Positions 19,640 through 28,110 of a DNA stretch of 28,110 nt are shown here, piece after piece. Each line of letters opens with the position of its first letter. The stretch's first letter is position 1. The translations under genes and the position numbers were made by a program. Origin of the DNA: Chara braunii. Its lineage: Eukaryota; Streptophyta; Charophyceae; Charales; Characeae. The DNA lies in assembly GCA_003427395.1 (NCBI GenBank), contig BFEA01000684.1:118171-146280 (forward strand), given 5' to 3'. A model generated the notes under the pieces. It had not been told where the DNA came from, did no database searches, and saw only the letters and a list, made by a program, of their open reading frames with translations.

Positions 19640-19900
19640 GTTCCCTGCCTCCAGAACTCCTCCTGAGTTCCGGCAGAGCTCCCGCAATCGGTGGGTCGAC
19701 TCCCCACAGAGCCTTGACGCGGACCTACGATTTGCAATCCCGCCTGCCGCCTTCCTCTCAGAACAAATAGACTAGACTTAGAATAAGAAGGGCAGAAGTA
19801 GAATCATTAAGTCTCTCAGATACAAGAGGGGTGCTCTCAGACTCGCAGGAGAGAGCCTTGTAATCTTCAGACTCCTGAGGGCCCCGCAATGGCGGCCAAC
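19640..19900 (-). repeat. LTR block conserved in all three LTR copies
   Basis: This block matches 5805-6070 (same orientation) and, over its upper half, 1110-1297 (inverted). The best conserved words are GCCTGCCGCCTTCCTCTC, AGCTCCCGCAATCGGTG and GGGCCCCGCAATGGCGGCCAA. It is the best conserved part of three otherwise strongly diverged LTRs. Confidence 0.75.
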
Positions 19901-21350
19901 GTAACAGCTTGGTCAACCGGAAGTCAAACTGCTGAAACAAGCTTTCCTGACGAACTTCCAACTCGTAGTGATAGCCCCCCCCTTCCGCAAGCTCAGTCAC
20001 TCGTCCGCACCTCTCCTTAGCTCAACCGCTGCTGCACAACAATCTGTAAAAGTCGGCAACAGTTGGCGGCAGTGCGCAGCGATACGCAGCAACCAACAGT
20101 AGTACCAGCAATACGTCGCCGCCAGCAGCTGGCCACGGTTTGTGCCCAAAAACGAAGTAGCAGATGTGCACAGTCGACAGTAGCAACAGCCTCTCGTGCA
20201 CAGCCAACAGGAGCGGCAGCCGTGCAGTACACGGCAGCAGTTTCCCTGGCGGATCGTCTTCGCAGCGATAGCCCCTTTTCTTCAGACCAAACACCGCAAC
20301 ACAGTAGCTCGTAGCAATGCTATAGCAGGCTCCGTAGTCAACGATGAGCAGCAAGGTACGCAGTTATGGAGCAGTAATACGTTATAGCACAGTGGCAAGC
20401 GGGATCAGCTACAACCTGTAGCAGCTTCTGCGCACAGTTAATGAAACAGGCCCAGTCACAGCAAAAGCAGCCAATACACAGCAGTCTGTACGGTCGTCCA
20501 CCAGCCCAGTAACCTACAACGAGCACGATGCTCCTGTAGCAGAAGATACGTGGCTAAAGTAGTCAGCCGTGAGGTGAGTACTAGCAACCCTGCGGACTGA
20601 TGGAGGTGAAGCCCGCTCAGTATCCAGCAACTTATCCATCAGCTGGCCAGTACTGTCCGATTGCAACGTTCTGAGTACAGAGACAGAGTAACACTCCCTG
20701 TGACTAACTGTACCGCCCAACCTCTCTTTCAACCTTCGTGTTCAAACCTCCAACTAGGAAGCAGTCATAGTCCTAAGGGCACCTTACTCTAAAGATAGTG
20801 CACCCCTTTCTTGACTCAGCGGAGTACAACCCCTTTGGCAGCTAATGCGTAGAAACATACTACGAGCGGCCCAATCACACCGTTAGCAGAACAGAGCTCG
20901 ATGTAATACAACCACTGCTGCAGAAGCACGACTGAGGCAGTCTGTGACACACACTGCAACCAGTAGCACCGGATGCCGCAACGACTGGGACGCAATGTGG
21001 GGAGTGGCTTCTAGGACACACAATATCCACATTAGCTAAGAACGATCTCAACATCTGTCTATAACACCACACCGCGTCCTCTTAACCCAAGTACACCGGT
21101 GGCGGACCAATTCTACGTCTTCGTTGCCGGATTGCCACTATGTTCCCCCGCAGCCCTTTCGTCCTGCATCATAAGTCGTTCCTTGGTCAAACTCAGCGCC
21201 GTTCTCAATAGCAAGCAAAATACGCAGCAGCACGCAGCAACACCATAGCCCCTACATAGCCAAATACAACAGTGCCGATCTCCGCAGTCGGGAACCCAAA
21301 AAACAAAATACAGCAGGATACGGTGCCTTAGCAACTAGCCGCAATAACGG

Positions 21351-22560
21351 CCGTAATAGTAACATTTCAACGAATTCCTCTCTCTCCGCCTTCTTTCCAC
21401 TCAGATAAATCCTTCAACCCGTGACTGGCTTCATGCCACTTCCATCAATACGGTGAGTAAGATCGGACGAATCTTCTTATGAAATATGAACACAGGCACT
21501 GCCTCCCACTCGGCGTTTCCACGATCAACCCGTCGGCCAGTAAGTACGACTTCAATCCCACGCCGGCTTTCACGCTAAACCCTTCTCGACTGGATGGGCA
21601 AACTTCGATGAATCCTCCGCTAAGCCATTGAGATATACAACGTCATGTGTGTGAATATGTACGTGAGTATTGTGAGAGAGAGAGGACGGGGAAGAATACT
21701 TTATCATTAGGATGTGCAACACACCAGCCAATCAAGCAAGTCTCCAACCTCACGACTACTCCCATACTACCTTCGTCGATCGGCCAAGCAAAAAATGAAT
21801 GAACCTACCATGAGATTCTCGTCTAGGTGCATTAGCATTCCGAAGCCTTATTTTTTTCATGCGCAACCCTGTTCTCTTACTCCCTGTGAGACTAACGCCC
21901 TACTGCCAGAGCCAACGCTGCGCCCGCTGTCAAAGCCCCCACCTCCGTTCTTACCTTGCCCGATTTTGTCAAGAATCGAGCGCGCTATGCTTGCCCCTGT
22001 TCACCATAATTATCATCGCACTACCTCCGCGCAACTTTACTCTCTCTTTACTCCCTTACCTACTGACTTCTACCCCAAACTAACATCATAATCAGACTCG
22101 CCTCCCTCACAAACCTTGGAAACACCTCTTTCTTCGCCTAAACTCGTGAGCTATCGTGAGTATTCCTACTCCCCCGCTGCTCCCCAACCCGCTACTTCGT
22201 CATTTCCAATCGTTTTTACCGCCAGATCTACCTGGGACAAACTCACGCCCAAGTTCACTCAGGTCTTCCCTTCTCCGCCACCTTGATCATCGCGCTATGA
22301 GCAGCACCGTGCGTGCAACTCTTCTCGGCTCAACTCCCTGGCGCCCACCACTCCTTGTATTGCGTCCCACACTACGATGACGCTCGTCGCTATCACCTTT
22401 TCCAGTTGACGTCACCCCGGCCTCTCTCGACACCGTGCGGCCCGACAACGCTTAACCACAAGAAAGAACAGTCGGTTGTCGGACTCTTCGCCAACTTATG
22501 CGTTTCATTCTTGCACAGGCTGTGCTAACCGTCTCTGCACGTTCCAATTTTAACGGATGT
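21351..22560. other. Pyrimidine-rich interval without a supported gene
   Basis: The plus strand is strongly enriched in C and T, especially 21700-22550, which leaves open frames with Pro/Ser/Leu-rich translations (longest 21714-22091) but no recognisable domain. Two GTGAGTATT words (21664, 22154) look like splice donors but have no context. I do not call a gene. Confidence 0.5.
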
Positions 22561-23990
22561 CCCGAAGGACTTACCCCGGGGCAGTGCTCCGCAGTCCTAC
22601 TACAGGCGGAGAACCATCGTACACCTTTCCTTCACCTGATCCGACCGTGACCCGTATGCCAGGCCTCGAAAGGGACGGATCAGAAAAATAAAATAAAAAC
22701 TACAACGTCGGATCTTCAGGGGAACAAGGGTTGTCGGCACCTAGTCAGTCCCGTAGGTCGAACCCGTCGTCCCTTCTACTAACAAAAGTTGAGGGGGATA
22801 GCCCCAGTGGGCCCTCAACCCCTCGGCTTTCTCCTTTCCGCTCCGCTGCTCCCGCTCCGCCGCTTGCTGGCCTCGATCCCTGAACCTTCATAGCAATAAC
22901 CCAATGCCGTAACCTATAAGGCTAAGCTCAAACCTGGAACCAACAGGCACTGACTCCCATATAAGGTGGTGCGATCCAGTGCTCAATACTGAGAGAAAAG
23001 CCTGGGGCCTTACCTCCACCTATAACCAGGCGTGCGGCTGCTAGGTATCCACGTCGGCCCCATGGCCGTCCCACATACCAAACTTGCCGCCGGTCAGGCA
23101 CGGCAAACGAGGGCGAATCTATCAATCGTTAGTCTAATCAACGAGGCAAAATCAAAGCGGACATCTAAGCCGGCATTTATGATAAATAATAAGAAGGGTA
23201 AAATCACACGCTCGCCTTAAAACTGCGCGCCCACTCACCCTATCTACTTAGATAACTCTGGCCCATACGCAGGTAACCAATTGAACATTCACAAGGCCTG
23301 AACCAACGGCCCTTCTGTCACTTGCAAAAACCAGGGCGGATACCCTTGTAAGGGTATTCGCGCCAACACCGCATCCTAGACTAATCCGGTTTTCTTTTTC
23401 TTTGGTAGAGTTTCGGTTCTTGGCGAAAGCGTGCTTGTATCTAGGCGATCCATCACAGGTCGAGGATCGTGTAGCGAACCTATGGCCGGTCTGTGGGACC
23501 AGCCCCTTGGTCTGTTCTCATAGGCCTGTGTTGTATTCTGGGTAGTCCAATCTAGGACGGTACCTCTGTCGGTACCAGCCAGTCCAGTCCGTTCGGGTAT
23601 ACCCCAGCTAGAGTCTGTACTTGGGATCATTCTACATTCGCACAGTTTGGAGTACGTGCGTTGGAGTCTTGCGTGGGAGTTGCGCTGTGTCATCTTGCTC
23701 CACCTTCATCCTCCATCTCCATCTTTATCCCAGGCGGAGCACCACACCTGGTGGGTCCGCCACAATTAGTATGTGCTTCATCAACATTCGTAACTATAGT
23801 CAGTTTTTCCTCGCATACGATGTACCCTCTCACACAATGATGACAAAAAAATTACAGTTGCGAAATGACAGGGAGATTCAACAGAAAAAAATCCATTTTT
23901 CAAATATTATGATATTTAACCTTCGAGCCGTATTTAACTGTTGCCCACGTCTTTTACACACAGTTTTTTAACATTGTAAGGTTCATTCAC
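22561..23990. other. Gene-free interval with one larger hairpin
   Basis: CTGATCCG (22636-22643) pairs with CGGATCAG (22676-22683) across a 32-base loop, followed by an A-rich AAAATAAAATAAAAA tract. The remainder holds short open frames on both strands without domains. I cannot name anything else here. Confidence 0.45.
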
Positions 23991-24047
23991 GTTGACTGAT
24001 AAACACACAATAAAGGACTGTTGCTTCAGCTCATTAAACGTTATATA

Positions 24048-24289
24048 TGTTGGAGAGACCCATGAACCAACCACTTGGACAACATTCGTTCAACAATTTA
24101 CAAGTGTTTCACTAACTGTTCGCCAAATGTTGATTCAACAGCATTTTCAACACGCGACAACGTTGGAAATATTGTTGGAAAACATCAAGGAATGTTTGAG
24201 CAAATGTTGATTCAACACCATTTTCAACACGCAACAATGTTGGAAAGATTGTTGGAAAACATCAACGAATGTTTGAGCAACGTTGGATA
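24048..24289. mobile_element. Foldback/MITE-like element with 77-bp internal tandem repeat
   Basis: CCAAC...ACAACATTCGTT (24068-24092) faces CAACGAATGTT...GTTGG (about 24263-24286), an imperfect inverted terminal repeat. Inside, two copies of a 77-bp unit follow each other (24125-24201, 24202-24278), both starting AAATGTTGATTCAACA with the palindrome TGTTGATTCAACA. The flanks are AT-rich. The open frames across it reflect the repeat. Confidence 0.6.
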
Positions 24290-24819
24290 TCAATTTAAAA
24301 AAAATAATAATAATAATGAATCGTTATATATATATATATATATGTTTCAGCCCATTATTGCATATAATAGAATAATATGCATAGACAAGCGTATTGCATC
24401 TCTTACTCTCATTGCGCTCAATACAAAACATGTCATGGAGTTTTCGTTATATATAGGATTTGTGTGTCTCTCTCCCTCTCTCTGTATGACCATCTTTTGG
24501 TTTCATTCCCCTAAAACAAAATAGTTTTTGAAAGTATAATTGTGAATACAACACTCATTACATCATTTCGAGTATTGTGCACACAATTCCTGTTACACCC
24601 TTGGTAACAAATATCAGTTTTGCATATACCAGAACCCAAAAATCTCCTTCCAAATCAGCCTAAGATTGAATAACAAGCGCCCTCCTCCGTTCCCCCTGAA
24701 CTTTTTTTTTGGCCATTTGACCTTTCACTTTCTCTGTCTGTGTCACCATGTTAGCTGTCTCCCTTAATAGAACCCTTGTCTACTTGTCTACCTTTCTCTT
24801 CTTATCCGGAAAACCCTCT

Positions 24820-24820
<1 letters not shown>

Positions 24821-24873
<53 letters not shown>

Positions 24874-24987
24874 AGTGTGTGGATGAACTCCGCGTCGTGC
24901 GGGTGGTGAGGCTCTCTTTCAACAACGGCGTTTGTCGTCATATTTAGCATAACCACCTGTCAAACATCCAATACCTCCGAAAAACGT

Positions 24988-25054
<67 letters not shown>

Positions 25055-25159
25055 GAGCTCCCCGTTGTGCGGGTGGTGAGACTCTCTTTCAACTACGCCG
25101 TTTGTAACCATATTTGTCTGTCCCCAACCTCTGAAACATCCAAATACCTCATGTTGACA

Positions 25160-25229
<70 letters not shown>

Positions 25230-25332
25230 ATTCCGCGTCGTTCGCATGGTGAGGCCCTCTTTCAACAACGTCGTTTGTAACCACATCTTTGACAGCCACA
25301 TGTCTAACATCCGAATACCTCACGTCTAGCAG

Positions 25333-25400
<68 letters not shown>
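24821..25400. repeat. Compound tandem array: (CT)n alternating with a 110-bp conserved spacer
   Basis: Four CT arrays (about 24821-24869, 24988-25052, 25163-25226, 25338-25400) are separated by three related spacers of about 110-118 bp. Each spacer holds CTCCGCGTCGTGCGGGTGGTGAG or a variant, CTCTCTTTCAACAACG, CGTTTGTAACCATAT and CATCCAAATACCTC. The higher-order period is about 170 bp. Confidence 0.9.
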
Positions 25401-25403
<3 letters not shown>

Positions 25404-25504
25404 GCCTGCCATAATAAATAGTTCTGCTCTTATGTTCTTAACTCGTAGTACGCACATATGTTGTGAGCCACATACATTAAGGTAATGCACCCTCCTGTAA
25501 TAAA

Positions 25505-26482
25505 CTACAGCGTCGGAGTCTTATCCGCCTCTTGCAATCTCTCATCGCATTTCACATTCTCGTCCTCACCAAATATGTTTATAAATCTGTGATCGTCTTT
25601 CATGTGCACGACCTCGTCTATCATCTTCTTCTTGTTCGTGCAGTTTCGTTCCCATATTTTTTTGCAACTCTCCACAACTTTTTTCTTTCTGTCCAGTGAC
25701 ACAACGTTCAATGTCACTTTCCCGATGTCTGATGTAGATGTAGAAACGATGGCTTCTTCAATCTTTCTCATTGCCCGAGTTGCTGGACCTGTGCGCGCAG
25801 GTCGACTTTTGTTGTTGATATGACAATCCAACACCATGTGCGTGAATGCAAGTTGTTGAAGTGTGCAACCCTTCCGACCCACGTCGGTGTGCTCTCTATA
25901 CAACACGTCTTTCACAACACTCTTGAACTCTTTTGCACCCCATGGCTCATCTCCCTTCACTCGCCATGAAGAATCTCCTTTCATCTTCTTACGCAATTCC
26001 TCTCGTTTTACATCTAAACGATCTCTGACGCTTCCACACGGAAAAGACACTCCTGCTGCAGTCCAAAATGCTCTAACGATGTCATATGCGATTTCTCCTC
26101 TGATGTTCGTTAACTCCCTCGACCCCATCGTACGAAGTATCACCGCATCTCTCCATTCCAACATGCGATGAACACTTTCTTTTGTGTCTATATCAACCAG
26201 TGTCACAGATTCCATAAATGCGTCGACATAGTCATCAATGGCAGGGTACATCTCGGCGTCACGTGCCCGTGAAAAACAAAACACCTTCGCAAGGCAACGC
26301 AACATTTGCTTCAGTACTCTGGAATCCGCTTGCAACGTGTGCACTTCTTTCGATAGGCGCTTCTTCTGTACAACCTTCTCTTTCTTGGACTCTCTCTCTC
26401 CTCCTCGTGTCACTGTGCACAACAAGAATTCCGAGCACCGTATAATACATTTCTTCCTCACTTTACATGTCTTGCGAGCATT
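25505..26482 (-). CDS. Unrecognised protein, main exon (about 325 codons)
   Basis: One long open frame ends with TAG at 25505 and is open back to a TAG at 26483-26485, which can serve as a splice acceptor. The N-terminal part is basic (KKCIIRC, ESKKEKVVQKKRLSKEV) with a leucine-spaced helix (LQADSRVLKQMLRCLAKVF). Then comes a mixed globular-looking region with motifs EMYPAIDDYVDAFMESVTL, DTKESVHRMLEWRDAVILR, GEIAYDIVRAFWTAAGVSFP, GRKGCTLQQLAFTHMVLD and a Lys-rich C-terminus with FINIFGEDENVKCDERL. No membrane segment or signal peptide is seen. I do not recognise the family. Length, codon-like composition and absence of stops support a real coding region; it could be a host gene or an accessory gene of a large DNA transposon, given the neighbouring Ulp1-type protease. 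Confidence 0.65.
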   Translation of the reverse strand, partial: NARKTCKVRKKCIIRCSEFLLCTVTRGGERESKKEKVVQKKRLSKEVHTLQADSRVLKQMLRCLAKVFCFSRARDAEMYPAIDDYVDAFMESVTLVDIDTKESVHRMLEWRDAVILRTMGSRELTNIRGEIAYDIVRAFWTAAGVSFPCGSVRDRLDVKREELRKKMKGDSSWRVKGDEPWGAKEFKSVVKDVLYREHTDVGRKGCTLQQLAFTHMVLDCHINNKSRPARTGPATRAMRKIEEAIVSTSTSDIGKVTLNVVSLDRKKKVVESCKKIWERNCTNKKKMIDEVVHMKDDHRFINIFGEDENVKCDERLQEADKTPTL

Positions 26483-26522
26483 CTACGTTATTAACATTTA
26501 AGTTGGCACGACCCTGTCGAAT

Positions 26523-26948
26523 TTACGGCTTACGTTTCGTTGGAGCTCGGAGGTCAGCGACGATCAACGATTTCCTTCTCACACTGTTTAGTCTCGGAGT
26601 GTGCTGTGAAGATTCCTCTCTCCCGCGTGACACAGGTTCATCATCACCCTCGCCTTCAAGTTTGTCCCCCGTTTTCAATTTTCTTTTACTAGCATCACGG
26701 TGCATTTCCACTGTGTTCACCCTCCATGACTCCACGAATGATCGTCCCGCGTTTCGCGTGCGCGAGGTCTCATTTCCTTTGCGATTCTCAGTTTGTGCTC
26801 TGTCTTCTATCTTCTTCTGTTCTTCTTGCTGAGCTCTCCGTGCGCCACCTTTATGCGTTAACACTCGTTCATCCACATATGATTTTTGTTTGTTGGATGC
26901 TCCAATTGCCTCCCGACCACGACCACATCGGGATTTCTGATTATCCAT
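26523..26948 (-). CDS. Unrecognised basic protein, likely first exon of the 25505-26482 gene
   Basis: The frame starts at an ATG in a good context (GAAATGG) and encodes a very hydrophilic, low-complexity chain (RCGRGREA, RRAQQEEQKKIEDRAQTENRKGNETSRTRNAGR, SKRKLKTGDKLEGEGDDEP, SVRRKS) with nuclear-localisation-like basic clusters. It ends in a stop at 26523. Joining to the next open frame is possible by GTGAGA at 26582 with TAG at 26483 (100-bp intron, phase 0, giving about 447 residues). GTAAGC at 26533 with AAAG at 26461 also keeps frame, but its acceptor is weaker. No homologous family is recognised. Confidence 0.5.
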   Translation of the reverse strand: MDNQKSRCGRGREAIGASNKQKSYVDERVLTHKGGARRAQQEEQKKIEDRAQTENRKGNETSRTRNAGRSFVESWRVNTVEMHRDASKRKLKTGDKLEGEGDDEPVSRGREESSQHTPRLNSVRRKSLIVADLRAPTKRKP

Positions 26949-27402
26949 TTCAAAAAACCTTGTCGTTCACCCGCGTCACTCTTAATGGACACAACGTCGT
27001 TATTCCTGTCATAATTCACAACGGGACAAACCAATACTTAATATACATCAAAAACTTTGTGTTACTCTCACCATTAGTTTTGTCTTATCCAACGTACTCG
27101 AAGTCGGATAAAATACATATTTACATAATATAAATTTCAATTGGGAAGTATTTTTCGTGCATTCATTTTTTTTATAACTGCACGACGAATTTATTTGAAT
27201 TCAGAAACACACTATTGATTTAACTTATTGTTTCGGTTTGTTTTTTTGTTGAAAAATTTTTATTTTAATTACCATTTTTTTTTTTTTAATACAACCATTG
27301 CAAACTATTGATAATAAGAACTCACATTCCTCGTCCACCTTACGTAGAGGTTTATCCCTTCTTCCTTCTTGCCACAAATCTTTGGAAAACCACAATCAGT
27401 TC
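26949..27402. other. AT-rich intergenic interval
   Basis: The interval has poly(T) runs at 27169-27175, 27241-27246 and 27279-27288 and no open frame with coding character. It may hold the promoter of the minus-strand gene at 26948 and the 3' end of the protease gene, but no specific signal stands out. Confidence 0.5.
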
Positions 27403-27939
27403 CTAAGTTGTTTGTGTGGTGCGTGACAGAGGGTATGACTCTGCCAAAACCTTTATCATGACGCGACGTTTGTCGCAAGGCTTCCTTGAGCATAATCCTT
27501 CCAAAGCCTTCGCCATTTCATCTTTGTTCAGCAGCAACTCCAGATCGACTGCAATGGCCTCGAGAATACTCTCAACATTTCGGGCTGTGAAGACGCCGCA
27601 GTCAGAAAAGTTTCGTTGTTGTTGACATGGAACCTCTTCAATACAAGAAGCTTCGCCAACAATTGCTCTCCAAGCCTGGTATGCCTGTACCGGTGTGACT
27701 TCTATGTTTTGCGAATACATTTCAGCCATGTGCTCATAAAACAGATGCGCCAAAAACAGTTCAAAGGGTGGTCCGCCCATCCGTGTCTTCGAGTTCATAT
27801 GAAAAATAGCGGAGTTTGTAGGAGTTCTAAGAAGCGGGTCCTTCAACATAGGTCCTATATTATTTATTACAAGAACTGTGAAATGGTTCTTGTAAAGAAT
27901 AGGTGTTATAACCACTTCCTTTTCCCACACCTTTCTCAT
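27403..27939 (-). CDS. Ulp1/SENP-type cysteine protease (peptidase family C48), partial
   Basis: C48 proteases cleave SUMO or related modifiers; members are also carried by large plant DNA transposons. The catalytic His is in KNHFTVLVINN (H19), and the Gln-x5-Cys signature is in VPCQQQRNFSDCGVF (Q108, C114), closest to SENP6/7-like sequences. Between them IFHMNSKT puts Asn49 at the usual Asp of the triad (normally D-S). The C-terminal helix LLLNKDEMAKALEGLC and a basic end follow, with the stop at 27403. The N-terminal part of the domain is missing: the frame begins right after a (GA)n array (minus-strand sense), whose terminal GACAG could act as a splice acceptor. The protein is a fragment here, either a last exon or a truncated transposon copy. 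Confidence 0.85.
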   Translation of the reverse strand: MRKVWEKEVVITPILYKNHFTVLVINNIGPMLKDPLLRTPTNSAIFHMNSKTRMGGPPFELFLAHLFYEHMAEMYSQNIEVTPVQAYQAWRAIVGEASCIEEVPCQQQRNFSDCGVFTARNVESILEAIAVDLELLLNKDEMAKALEGLCSRKPCDKRRVMIKVLAESYPLSRTTQTT

Positions 27940-27940
27940 A

Positions 27941-27941
27941 C

Positions 27942-28018
<77 letters not shown>

Positions 28019-28056
28019 GTGTGTGTGTGTGTATTCCATCGGAGAGAGAGAGAGAG
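27941..28056. repeat. (CT)n array followed by (GT)n and (GA)n
   Basis: A CT run (27941-28015) grades into a short TG run (28018-28031) and, after a unique piece, a (GA)n stretch (28041-28056). It directly abuts the protease exon. Confidence 0.95.
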
Positions 28057-28110
28057 ATGTTGGAAAGGTGGTTAGGCTCCACCACAACAACATGGCCGAA
28101 CATACAAAAC

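Larger units (their letters stand above)
16234..21350 (-). mobile_element. 5' LTR of the Gypsy element (upstream edge uncertain)
   Basis: The downstream end is set by CA at 16234 followed by the primer site. Homology to the plus LTR (inverted) supports 16234-18350 and 19730-19900, and homology to the 3' LTR remnant supports 19640-19900. Beyond 19900 a CAG/GTAGCAG-rich stretch runs to about 21350 and resembles the U3 of the other copies only in composition; a TG on the minus strand near 21362 could be the start. The LTR would then be unusually long, about 5 kb. It contains hairpins at 16966-17133, the 122-bp repeat, the hairpin array (18619-19373) and the empty target site of the 2298-2565 element. 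Confidence 0.7.

Noticed and set aside
21714-22091. Plus-strand open frame of 125 codons
   Set aside because: Pro/Ser/Leu-rich translation of a pyrimidine-rich stretch, with no motif and no recognisable gene context.
22740-22790. GGTCGAACCC (complement GGGTTCGACC) as a tRNA or SINE B box
   Set aside because: The D-arm and acceptor stem cannot be found at the right distance on either strand.
24944-25252. Open frames reading (RE)n and (SL)n
   Set aside because: They are translations of the (CT)n arrays.

Overview
The window is non-coding, repeat-dominated eukaryotic DNA. It has long (CT)n arrays, poly(A)/(AT)n tracts, a 255-base assembly gap, a large decayed Ty3/Gypsy LTR retrotransposon on the minus strand, further LTR pieces, small foldback elements, and only two or three host-like or transposon-like genes at the right end. 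A plant-type tRNA-Asp primer site, spliced retroelement ORFs and the very high repeat load suggest a large streptophyte genome. The protein style reminds me of charophyte algae such as Chara, but that is recollection and was not tested. Layout: 1-660 holds a (CT)n array, a short duplication and T-rich degenerate repeats. About 660-3844 is a plus-strand LTR copy carrying a 268-bp TIR insertion (2298-2565). 3845-5270 is cryptically simple DNA. 5805-6750 is the remnant of the 3' LTR of the main element. 6762-16231 is the element's internal region on the minus strand, listed here from its 3' end: a gag-like third ORF, integrase, RNase H, reverse transcriptase, a foreign insert with 72-bp repeats and the N gap, protease, gag, a putative leader intron and the primer binding site. 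16234 to about 20000 (perhaps 21350) is the 5' LTR. 21350-24000 has no gene I can support. 24048-24289 is a foldback element, 24821-25400 a compound (CT)n/110-bp array, 25505-26948 an unrecognised two-exon gene, and 27403-27939 a SENP/Ulp1-type cysteine protease exon cut by another (CT)n array. The retroelement is dead. Its gag-pro-pol can be followed almost continuously, interrupted by in-frame stops (many fit C-to-T or G-to-A change) and by four small indels, one of them an exact 11-bp tandem duplication. The most unusual signal is in the 5' LTR at 18619-19373: ten hairpins with an almost invariant 20-nt core (CATTCRTCTTAGAAACAATG) whose outer stems differ in sequence from copy to copy yet stay self-complementary around a constant one-base pyrimidine bulge. 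That is the covariation pattern of a selected or structurally templated RNA/DNA hairpin, with a conserved loop and bulge on variable stems. I know of no described family that matches it.
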